A program made the position numbers and the translations under genes. From positions 1-58,200 of IMG/VR virus record IMGVR_UViG_3300025889_000140: a DNA stretch of 58,200 bases; one strand, 5' to 3'. The stretch comes from a virus. The notes below the pieces were generated by a model. It had not been told where the DNA came from and searched no databases. It worked only from the letters and a program-made list of their open reading frames with translations. Positions 52,962 to 58,200 of this stretch are shown piece by piece. How positions within the stretch are numbered: the stretch's first letter is position 1; each line of letters begins with the position of its first letter.

Positions 52962-53194
52962 TATGCGTTTCTATCTTTACTTGCTCTACTATGTTCACCA
53001 AAACTTCTCATACCTCTAAGCTTAGTTGCAGCAACAGTTGTTCTGCTTGGACTAGAAGTTTTATTTTTCTTCTTTTCTTTATCCAAGGCCGATTGTAAGC
53101 TTTTAATTTTTGTTATTGCGGCATTTCTAAAGTTGATGCTGTTATTGTCATCTTTAGATTTGTCTTCTTCTTTAGGTTTAGTTTTGTCTGACAT
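52961..53194 (-). CDS. Hypothetical charged protein, 77 aa
   Basis: MSDKTKPKEEDKSKDDNNSI, low-complexity Lys/Asp/Ser N-terminus and basic C-terminus. It is the first gene of the long leftward late block and starts eight bases from the divergent promoter pair. Confidence 0.6.
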   Translation of the reverse strand: MSDKTKPKEEDKSKDDNNSINFRNAAITKIKSLQSALDKEKKKNKTSSPSRTTVAATKLRGMRSFGEHSRASKDRNA

Positions 53195-53201
53195 AATTTA
53201 T

Positions 53202-53220
53202 TATCTTTGTTGCAAAGTTA
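53202..53220. promoter_or_regulatory. Face-to-face divergent -7 promoter boxes
   Basis: TATCTTTG (53202-53209, plus strand) and TAACTTTG (minus strand, 53213-53220 on the plus strand as CAAAGTTA) face each other across three bases in the only 39-base gap between the divergent blocks. Each fits TAnnTTTG. The two could not easily be occupied together, so they may switch between early rightward and late leftward transcription (inference). Confidence 0.55.
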
Positions 53221-53233
53221 CAAAATTTAATTT

Positions 53234-53671
53234 ATGTCTATTCGAGAGTCTGACTACCTAAAATATTGGAGGGTTATTAGATATTTTATAAAAGCTAAGT
53301 ACGGATTATCACAAGCCGATTTAGACATGTTACTCTTTCTTTATTCTGAAGATTACTTCTCTAAAGATAAGTTCGGTGAGTTTGATGAACTACTATCGTG
53401 GGACGTTAATAGATTTGATAGACTACTTAGAGATGGATGGATTGAAGTATTTAGAAAAGGAACAAGAAATAGAAAAGGAATATATCAGTTATCATACAAA
53501 ACTGAAAGAGTTATAAGTGGTATATATAAAAAGTTAGAGGGTAAAGAGATTCCTACCAGTACATCATTTAATCCCATGTTCGCCAAGAACGTGTCATACA
53601 CCGACAAGGTGTATCGAAATTTTATAATTCAAATTAACAAAGAGATTCGTGATGCAAAAAAAGAACTTTGA
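53234..53671 (+). CDS. Winged-helix-like DNA-binding protein, 145 aa
   Basis: Residues 12-85 read as a helical HTH-type block (YWRVIRYFIKAKYGLSQADL, DRLLRDGWIEVFRKGTRNRK) with the wing at GTRNRKGIYQLSYKTE. Similar small proteins recur in flavobacterial phages. A MarR-like fold is suggested, but no catalytic or ligand feature is visible. It overlaps the SET gene by 23 bases and is the first gene rightward of the divergent promoter, so it may regulate it. Confidence 0.65.
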   Translation: MSIRESDYLKYWRVIRYFIKAKYGLSQADLDMLLFLYSEDYFSKDKFGEFDELLSWDVNRFDRLLRDGWIEVFRKGTRNRKGIYQLSYKTERVISGIYKKLEGKEIPTSTSFNPMFAKNVSYTDKVYRNFIIQINKEIRDAKKEL

Positions 53672-54032
53672 TATTCAATATGTTCTTGATAAACTAAATC
53701 TAACCCTAGAAGAACTAGATGCATTATCAGATACTGGACCTGTTATAGATGTTAAATCATATCTTGCGGAACGTAGAAAATCAAACATACATGGTTATGG
53801 AATGTTTGCTAAGCGTAAAATTTTAAAAGATGATTTTATTGGAATGGCTTCTATTGATAATAAATATAAAACGTATCTAGGTAGATACACTAACCATTCA
53901 GCCAGTCCGAATATAGCTTTTCTATATAATCAATCAAATGATTTATTAGTAAAGGCCCTACGAGACATAGAGGCAGGAGAAGAATTATTTTTAGACTATA
54001 CATCACACTTTCTTAATCCACAGTATTTATAA
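53649..54032 (+). CDS. SET-domain protein (lysine methyltransferase-like), 127 aa
   Basis: Core SET motifs are visible in order: SNIHGYGMFAKRKI (45-58), the NHS block GRYTNHSASPN (78-88), which forms the cofactor pocket, and AGEELFLDYTS (109-119) with the catalytic-type Tyr117. The N-terminal 40 residues are a short helical extension. At 127 aa it is a minimal SET domain without pre/post-SET zinc motifs. Its target (host histone-like protein, ribosomal protein or phage protein) is unknown. It overlaps the convergent groES gene by six bases. Confidence 0.8.
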   Translation: MMQKKNFDIQYVLDKLNLTLEELDALSDTGPVIDVKSYLAERRKSNIHGYGMFAKRKILKDDFIGMASIDNKYKTYLGRYTNHSASPNIAFLYNQSNDLLVKALRDIEAGEELFLDYTSHFLNPQYL

Positions 54033-54284
54033 TACTACAACTACATCTCTTTCTTGAATCACAGTAAACTTTTCGTTTTCTATAATCATTGTGTATCCTT
54101 GACGCTTGTCATAGTAGATAACATCGCCTTTGTTTATAACCTCCACATGAGTACCTGGTTCAACTACTTTTCCTTTGCTGTATCTGAACTGAGACGTGTC
54201 TTCAGAAGATAACAATAATCCTGATGAGGTTTTAACCTCTTCATTGATTACTTCAATTAAAATATTTTTTCCTATTAACTTCAT
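54027..54284 (-). CDS. groES: Co-chaperonin GroES-like
   Basis: 85 aa. The mobile loop is EEVKTSSGLLLSSED (15-29) and the barrel strands RYSKGKVVEPGTH and VINKGDVIYYDKRQG follow the GroES pattern. Slightly shorter than host GroES (about 92-97 aa). Encoded with groEL and a zinc-ribbon gene in one leftward operon. It would cap the phage chaperonin. Confidence 0.88.
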   Translation of the reverse strand: MKLIGKNILIEVINEEVKTSSGLLLSSEDTSQFRYSKGKVVEPGTHVEVINKGDVIYYDKRQGYTMIIENEKFTVIQERDVVVVL

Positions 54285-54433
54285 ATACTTGTATATATTA
54301 AAACATCTTCTACATCACACTTATGATGAACACAAGTATAATTGCCAACTATTCCATCTCCGTCAACTCCATAGTCTTCATAACTATGTTCGCCACCCCA
54401 GAGTAAATCTTTATTACATTTAGGACATTTCAT
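54281..54433 (-). CDS. Small zinc-ribbon protein, 50 aa
   Basis: CPKC (3-6) and CVHHKC (34-39) make a four-cysteine knuckle pair. It overlaps the groES start by four bases and lies two bases behind groEL, so it is co-expressed with the chaperonins. Function unknown. Confidence 0.6.
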   Translation of the reverse strand: MKCPKCNKDLLWGGEHSYEDYGVDGDGIVGNYTCVHHKCDVEDVLIYTSI

Positions 54434-54435
54434 AT

Positions 54436-56037
54436 CTACTTAGTTTCGTATGAACGTGCCATAGTTACAATAGCATTAGTGGATAGTATTGTGGTTGCTA
54501 CTGACACAGCATTTAACAATGCAGTCCTAGTTACTTTGAGTGGGTCAATCACTCCCATCTTTATTAAGTTCCCATATTGGGAATTTTTTAAATCATAACC
54601 CTCACCGACTTTAGGAGGTGAAGAATAAATTTCATCAAAGTCTTTTCCTGCATTTGAGAGTATCTGTCTAGCTGGTGCTTGTAATGCATACTTCATTATA
54701 TTGGCAGCAATCTTTTCACTAGCTGTGGGTGAGCAAGGCTCACAAACTTCATAACCCAATGTCCAAAGAGCCATGCCACCACCAGGAAGTATGCCCTCCT
54801 CTAGTGCGGAACGTACTGCACAAACCGCATCGTCCACTCTGTCGTACAGCTCTTTTTGTTCTAGGTCTGTGTTACCACCCACGTATATTACACCAATACC
54901 ACCAGTAAGCGAAGCTATCCTGGACATGATGAAATCTTTTTCAGTTTTTGTTTTTGCTAAATCATACGCACCTTTCAGTTCTGCTACTCTGCCATCAACT
55001 GCATCTTGGTTTGATGAATCATCTTTAAGGATGACTGTTGAGCCACGTCCAACTATCACCTTGGCTGCATGGCCCAAGTCATCAGCATTTATAATGCTCA
55101 GGTCATCCCCAGTCTTTTCGGAAAAGTAAGTAGCTCCTACTGTATATGCAATGTCCTGCATCAACTCATGTTGCTTGTACCCAAAATTCGGTGGTGCAAT
55201 ATTACATATCTTTAAATTGTTTTTCATAACATTGGCCGCCAACGTATTTATTACATTAACCGATGTAGGCGCAATGATAAGTAGTTTTTTATTCTGCTGT
55301 ATGATTGGTTTAAGCACACCCTCAATCTGAAGTATATTACTTATCTCAGCATCAGATACCAGGATACTAACGTCCTCTAGTACACACTCGTCTTTCTTCT
55401 GGTCATTGATAAATAATGGTGATGTGTAACCCCTGTCTACCTTTATACCCTTAGTGGTCTCATAATACGTCTCACTGGTTTGTGATTTCTCTACAGTTAC
55501 AACACCATCTTTACCAACCTCCTTGTATACATTAGCAATCGTAGTACCCAGCTCCTTATCGTTGTTGGCTGAAATAATCGCAACGTCTTTCATCTTTCGC
55601 AAAGATAATTTCTTGGAGTCTGATTTTAAATCATCAATCACCTCTTTCGTAAGTTCATGCATGTGGCGTAATACATCTGTTCGATTAACATCTTCTGTAA
55701 TCAACTCTGTGCCTTTCTTCACCAACGCCTCTGTCAATACTATCGCAGTGGTCGTTCCGTCCCCAGCCGTAGTAGCCGTCTTGTCGGCAGCCTCTTTCAT
55801 CATACGAACCGCAAGGTTCTCGACTGGGTCGATGAGGTTAATAGACTTGGCTACTGTAACTCCATCTTTCGTAACAGTAATGCCTCCAATATGTTCCTGT
55901 GATTCTATAAGTACTGTGTTACCCTGTGGGCCTAATGTACTCTTAACTGCGTTTGATAGTTTGGTGATTCCAGAGATTAACTTCTCTCTGCCGTCCTCAC
56001 CGAAGCGAAGCTCCTTTGGTGAATATCCTTGATTCAT
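54436..56037 (-). CDS. groEL: Chaperonin GroEL
   Basis: 533 aa with the ATP site motifs VKSTLGPQGN (31-40), KDGVTVAKS (57-65) and AGDGTTTA (91-98). The apical, intermediate and equatorial organisation is intact, and ILPGGGMALW occurs near residue 410. The C-terminal GGM tail of host GroEL is missing; the protein ends in IVTMARSYETK. The N-terminus is MNQGYSPKELRFGEDGREKL. It heads an operon with groES. Phage GroEL is uncommon and probably helps fold its own large virion proteins. Confidence 0.95.
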   Translation of the reverse strand: MNQGYSPKELRFGEDGREKLISGITKLSNAVKSTLGPQGNTVLIESQEHIGGITVTKDGVTVAKSINLIDPVENLAVRMMKEAADKTATTAGDGTTTAIVLTEALVKKGTELITEDVNRTDVLRHMHELTKEVIDDLKSDSKKLSLRKMKDVAIISANNDKELGTTIANVYKEVGKDGVVTVEKSQTSETYYETTKGIKVDRGYTSPLFINDQKKDECVLEDVSILVSDAEISNILQIEGVLKPIIQQNKKLLIIAPTSVNVINTLAANVMKNNLKICNIAPPNFGYKQHELMQDIAYTVGATYFSEKTGDDLSIINADDLGHAAKVIVGRGSTVILKDDSSNQDAVDGRVAELKGAYDLAKTKTEKDFIMSRIASLTGGIGVIYVGGNTDLEQKELYDRVDDAVCAVRSALEEGILPGGGMALWTLGYEVCEPCSPTASEKIAANIMKYALQAPARQILSNAGKDFDEIYSSPPKVGEGYDLKNSQYGNLIKMGVIDPLKVTRTALLNAVSVATTILSTNAIVTMARSYETK

Positions 56038-56061
56038 AATTTAAGTGTATTTAATTTAATG

Positions 56062-56093
56062 CAAATATAGTAAATAATTTCAATACATATATA
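56062..56093 (-). promoter_or_regulatory. groEL operon promoter
   Basis: Minus-strand TATATTTG (plus strand 56062-56069) with TTG at 56091-56093 read on the minus strand, 21 bases upstream, fits the Bacteroidota TTG-N21-TAnnTTTG layout. The groEL start is 24 bases away. A run of alternating AT (56114-56127) lies just beyond. Confidence 0.6.
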
Positions 56094-56178
56094 TGTTATA
56101 TACGGCTGCTCCTATATATATATATATTTTATTACAATTAATCGTGTAAAAATTTTTGACGTTTTGGTTTTTTTTATA

Positions 56179-56252
56179 ACATTTATAACATTAGTATTGA
56201 TTATCAGTTAGTTAGCTATTTAAAGTCAACACTAACTCAACACTAACTCAAC
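56179..56252 (+). repeat. Origin-like module 2: 13-mer, near-palindrome, 11-bp repeats
   Basis: The same 13-mer ACATTTATAACAT (56179-56191) is followed after six bases by TGATTATCAG (56198-56207), then tandem 11-mers ACTAACTCAAC (56231-56241, 56242-56252) preceded by a partial copy. The layout and spacing match 5804-5872, but the 11-mer sequence differs. It sits in a 296-base intergenic region next to an AT-alternating tract and the groEL promoter. Confidence 0.5.
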
Positions 56253-56271
56253 ATTAGAATAACATATAAAC

Positions 56272-56294
56272 AAAAAAAGAGGGCACTACCCCTC
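56272..56294 (-). terminator. Rho-independent terminator behind the 64-aa gene
   Basis: On the minus strand GAGGG and CCCTC (56279-56283 with 56290-56294) close a six-base loop and are followed by seven T residues (56272-56278 as A). It would end the 56334-56528 transcript before the groEL promoter. Confidence 0.65.
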
Positions 56295-56333
56295 CTTTCT
56301 TTAGACAAAGTCTATTCATCAAACACTACGCAA

Positions 56334-56528
56334 TTATAGTTTCTTAAATAAGTTAATGTTAGATTCAGCTAACTCGTTACCCTCTGCAATCATACGAACC
56401 TTTTCAGCTCGCTTCATTTGTTTGCGCATACGTGCAGCTTTCGTAATACCCATCTCACACTCAGGTGCATTATTAATGAGCCTACCATTTTTAATGGTGT
56501 AATCTTTTATTGGTTTTCCGTAATCCAT
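56334..56528 (-). CDS. Hypothetical basic protein, 64 aa
   Basis: MDYGKPIKDYTIKNGRLINN, then a Lys/Arg/Met-rich helix (ITKAARMRKQMKRAEKVRMI). No family is recognised. It stands alone between a terminator and the large non-coding region. Confidence 0.6.
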   Translation of the reverse strand: MDYGKPIKDYTIKNGRLINNAPECEMGITKAARMRKQMKRAEKVRMIAEGNELAESNINLFKKL

Positions 56529-57028
56529 ATCTCAAAGTTTTTGTAAAGATACAAAATTTATTAGATACATAGGGGTTGGAGGTTCCACTGCGCCACACGC
56601 AAACCGACCCACAACGGAAAGCGATATTTTTTTTGCCACCCCCCATAGCGATTTGTTCCCTGCACTCTGGATTTTTTTGCCTTTTTTTTTGACCTGTCCT
56701 ACCCTGGTAGTCCTATCCCCTTACCCCTGTCCTGTCCAGGTTACACAAACCCCTTACCCCTGTAGGATTTCCCCCTATATCCCCCCATATCCCCTAACGT
56801 TTACCAGATAAACTTCTTAAGAAGCACAGAGAAGTGCGTTAATCTCTCGCCCAGTTTCCAGTTGTCTAAACATTTAACAGGGAACAAAGACAGATAATGC
56901 GTTGATATTCAATAAGTTAAGTGCGAAAGAACACAATTTTTATTAGAATGATTATAAATTAAAAAAATTTTCCAGGTTAAAATGCATTTTTTTTAAAAAA
57001 CCATTAGGAATTTACAAAAGTATTAAAC
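56529..57028. other. Non-coding region with cytosine-run block and palindromes
   Basis: No ORF or RNA gene is identified in this stretch. It holds: a pyrimidine-rich block at 56700-56800 with seven runs of four to six C (minus-strand G runs); a 14-bp direct repeat CCCCTTACCCCTGT at 56717-56730 and 56750-56763; a palindrome CTTCTTAAGAAG at 56813-56824; and a GCAC/GTGC hairpin (56824-56837). The remainder to 57028 is AT-rich. The block may be part of an origin or packaging site (inference). Confidence 0.5.
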
Positions 57029-57036
57029 TATATTTG
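57029..57036 (+). promoter_or_regulatory. Promoter -7 box TATATTTG before the structured RNA
   Basis: TATATTTG fits TAnnTTTG and stands a few bases before the first paired element of the structured RNA, so transcription would start near 57042. A -33 TTTG is not clear. Confidence 0.55.
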
Positions 57037-57041
57037 TACCA

Positions 57042-57518
57042 GAATTGAACGCTCATTGACATATTGACTTCCCATCGAGAGTACGAGAGTACGCTTCGAG
57101 TAATGCTACGAGTAGCCCAGATAACACCTGGTTACTGCTCTGGGTTATCGCTGAAGACAGGGCCTGCCAGAACATCGGTATAGCTGTCCAGATATCCGCA
57201 ATCATATCCGTTCGATATGGTGCTACCAGAGTTTCTTACAGAGGCGAGTACCAGATACACTCGAGAGTCCAGGTAATTCAGGGACTCAAGGGAAGACAAC
57301 TGCGAGTACAAGTGAAACCAGGGAAGAGTCGAAAGACTCCGAAAGATTGCCTACCAGTAGGGTGCTATCACGATAACCAAGTGTTTAACCATCTGTAGAT
57401 GGAGCGAAAAGGATTGTAGTCCTGGACTGATTGTACGACTCTGAAGCATCGGTATCTGAACGACAGACTAGTGGGAGCAATACCCATGCCGATGACTAAT
57501 TTTAACCAGGCGAAAGCC
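57042..57518 (+). ncRNA. Large structured non-coding RNA / long 5' leader, about 470 nt
   Basis: No ORF is seen, but the stretch is visibly richer in G+C than its flanks and packed with exact inverted repeats. These include GATAAC/GTTATC (57120-57125 with 57144-57149) nested in GCCC/GGGC, CATATC/GATATG (57203-57219), CGAGT/ACTCG (57245-57263), GAGTCC/GGACTC (57265-57287), GAGTC-GAAA-GACTC (57326-57339), CCTA/TAGG (57350-57361) and CCATC-TGTA-GATGG (57389-57402). A three-way junction is closed by CATCGG/CCGATG (57447-57452 with 57489-57494), and GGC-GAAA-GCC (57509-57518) is the last hairpin. It ends 14 bases before the next ATG. Class unknown: a new ornate RNA, a ROOL/GOLLD-type RNA or a group I-like element are alternatives. 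Confidence 0.7.
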
Positions 57519-57532
57519 ATAAATTTTATATC

Positions 57533-57910
57533 ATGCAAAAATTAACGCAAGAACAACTAGACAACAGGGATGAAATCAAAATCGTAAAGAAGCTACTCTC
57601 GATGACAGCACATGTAATCTCGAAAGAAAACGAGGACAAATCCTGGAAACTACAGATAAGCACACCAGATTTCAAGGTGGTGATGAGATTCCACATGCAA
57701 GATTGCCCAGTGAAAGTCCTGAGATACGGAATACAAACCTGGTCGCTAAGTGTTCTCAACTCGAAAGGGAACAGGGTAATGTATAACTCCAGTGTAAATC
57801 CTCAGGTAGCTCAACTGATTGGTGAACTGGTGGGAGGGCACGAAGAGAAAACCCAGAAGCAAGACCAGAAGCAAGACTGGAAAGACCTAGAAACGTTTTT
57901 CAACCTGTAG
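57533..57910 (+). CDS. Hypothetical protein, 125 aa
   Basis: MQKLTQEQLDNRDEIKIVKK, a mixed alpha/beta protein with SKENEDKSWKLQISTPDFKV and VLRYGIQTWSLSVLNSKGNR. The C-terminus is Lys/Gln-rich (KTQKQDQKQDWKDLETF). No family is recognised. The leader is the large structured RNA, and the stop TAG (57908-57910) overlaps stem I of hammerhead ribozyme 4. Confidence 0.68.
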   Translation: MQKLTQEQLDNRDEIKIVKKLLSMTAHVISKENEDKSWKLQISTPDFKVVMRFHMQDCPVKVLRYGIQTWSLSVLNSKGNRVMYNSSVNPQVAQLIGELVGGHEEKTQKQDQKQDWKDLETFFNL

Positions 57911-57964
57911 ATTAACTGATGAGACCTGATAGGTCGAAACCACCTCACCAGGTGGTCTTAATCT
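57909..57964 (+). ncRNA. Type I hammerhead ribozyme 4
   Basis: Stem I is AGATTAA (57909-57915) with TTAATCT (57958-57964). CTGATGA is at 57916-57922. Stem II is GACC (57923-57926) with GGTC (57932-57935) and loop TGATA. GAAA is at 57936-57939. Stem III is CCACCT (57940-57945) with AGGTGG (57950-57955). The U-C cleavage dinucleotide is at 57956-57957, so cleavage is predicted between 57957 and 57958. The leader behind it, up to and including ATG 57979-57981, is identical over 24 bases to that behind ribozyme 1. Confidence 0.93.
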
Positions 57965-57978
57965 TAAAATTTATTATT

Positions 57979-58167
57979 ATGCAATTCAACAAATTATCGT
58001 TGTATCACTACAACCAAGACCAAGTAACAGAAATCAAGTTTGACGAGTACGGAAGACCATATATCCAGGAGTACACAGAATATGACTCCCAGGGTAACAT
58101 CTTGAAAGTCGGTGGCAAGTTTATGCTATCTATGAGAACAGGTTACGAATTCACCATTGAAAACTAA
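57979..58167 (+). CDS. Hypothetical protein, 62 aa
   Basis: MQFNKLSLYHYNQDQVTEIK, acidic and Tyr-rich with no recognised domain. The ATG at 57979 is chosen, although an in-frame ATG lies at 57919, because that one is inside ribozyme 4 and the leader after cleavage ends at 57979. Two further in-frame Met codons are internal. Confidence 0.65.
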   Translation: MQFNKLSLYHYNQDQVTEIKFDEYGRPYIQEYTEYDSQGNILKVGGKFMLSMRTGYEFTIEN

Positions 58168-58172
58168 GAGCT

Positions 58173-58200
58173 ATGAAGTTTACGAAAGAACAACTGGAAA
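58173..58200 (+). CDS. Partial small ORF cut by the window end
   Basis: ATG at 58173 opens MKFTKEQLE and runs off the window. It follows the 62-aa gene after five bases. Nothing can be said about its product. Confidence 0.3.

Noticed and set aside
55523-56032. Plus-strand ORF opposite groEL
   Set aside because: The groEL frame shows all family motifs. The opposite ORF is a mirror artefact.
57042-57518. tRNA genes or a group I intron within the structured RNA
   Set aside because: No cloverleaf with a T-loop signature and no clear P/Q/R/S elements were found. Only a general resemblance of GACAGACTAG to an R-like element was seen, which is too weak.
57919-57978. Upstream in-frame start of the 57979 gene
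   Set aside because: It is part of the hammerhead core ATG (CTGATGAG), not a likely start.
1-58200. CRISPR arrays, integrase, insertion sequences, tRNAs
   Set aside because: No regularly spaced repeat units, recombinase motifs or cloverleaf tRNAs were noticed on either strand.

Overview
The window is most of the genome of a tailed double-stranded DNA phage. Terminase, portal, scaffold, capsid, adaptor, tail and lysis genes are all recognisable. I see no tape-measure or sheath gene. There is a P22/crAss-like tail-hub protein and a set of large internal-virion (ejection) proteins, so a short-tailed (podovirus) particle is the best guess. The DNA is AT-rich. Many transcription units start just downstream of the Bacteroidota promoter core TAnnTTTG. 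Leaders are A/T-rich without Shine-Dalgarno sites, and the primase carries a VirE/BT4734-type N-terminus. Together these point to a Bacteroidota host, probably a flavobacterium. No integrase or lysogeny repressor is recognisable, so a lytic lifestyle is likely (inference).

Layout. (1) 1-2.2 kb and 57.5-58.2 kb, + strand: tiny unknown genes separated by compact hammerhead ribozymes. (2) 2.2-12.8 kb, + strand: an Api92-like protein, two stand-alone DnaA domain IV-like proteins, a Sak3 annealing protein with a PD-(D/E)XK exonuclease and an SSB-like protein, a VirE-type primase-helicase, an SF2 helicase, a VRR-NUC nuclease and a calcineurin-like phosphoesterase. (3) 12.8-53.2 kb, - strand: the late region. 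In transcription order it runs: small basic proteins; endolysin and holin; a giant YadA-like fibre with a peptidase S74 tip; a GroES-like protein; a MazZ/DUF5664-like protein; TerL; portal; scaffold; major capsid protein; adaptors; tail hub; and ejection proteins including one of 3313 residues. (4) 53.2-54.0 kb, + strand: a winged-helix-like protein and a SET-domain protein. (5) 54.0-56.5 kb, - strand: GroEL, a small zinc-ribbon protein and GroES. (6) 56.0-57.5 kb: origin-like repeats, a G-quadruplex-prone block, then a structured non-coding RNA of about 470 nt that leads into the next ribozyme-separated gene.

The most striking system is RNA-based. Four type I hammerhead ribozymes (149-206, 822-886, 1832-1889, 57909-57964) lie exactly between adjacent same-strand ORFs. 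Upstream stop codons lie in or next to the ribozyme strands, and a near-constant AU-rich leader lies between the cleavage site and the next ATG. They would cut a polycistronic early transcript into single-gene mRNAs. A GGC-GAAA-GCC hairpin occurs both behind one ribozyme and behind the large structured RNA, which suggests that the large RNA belongs to the same leader/processing scheme.

Functional names come from motif recognition by eye. No database search or folding program was run.
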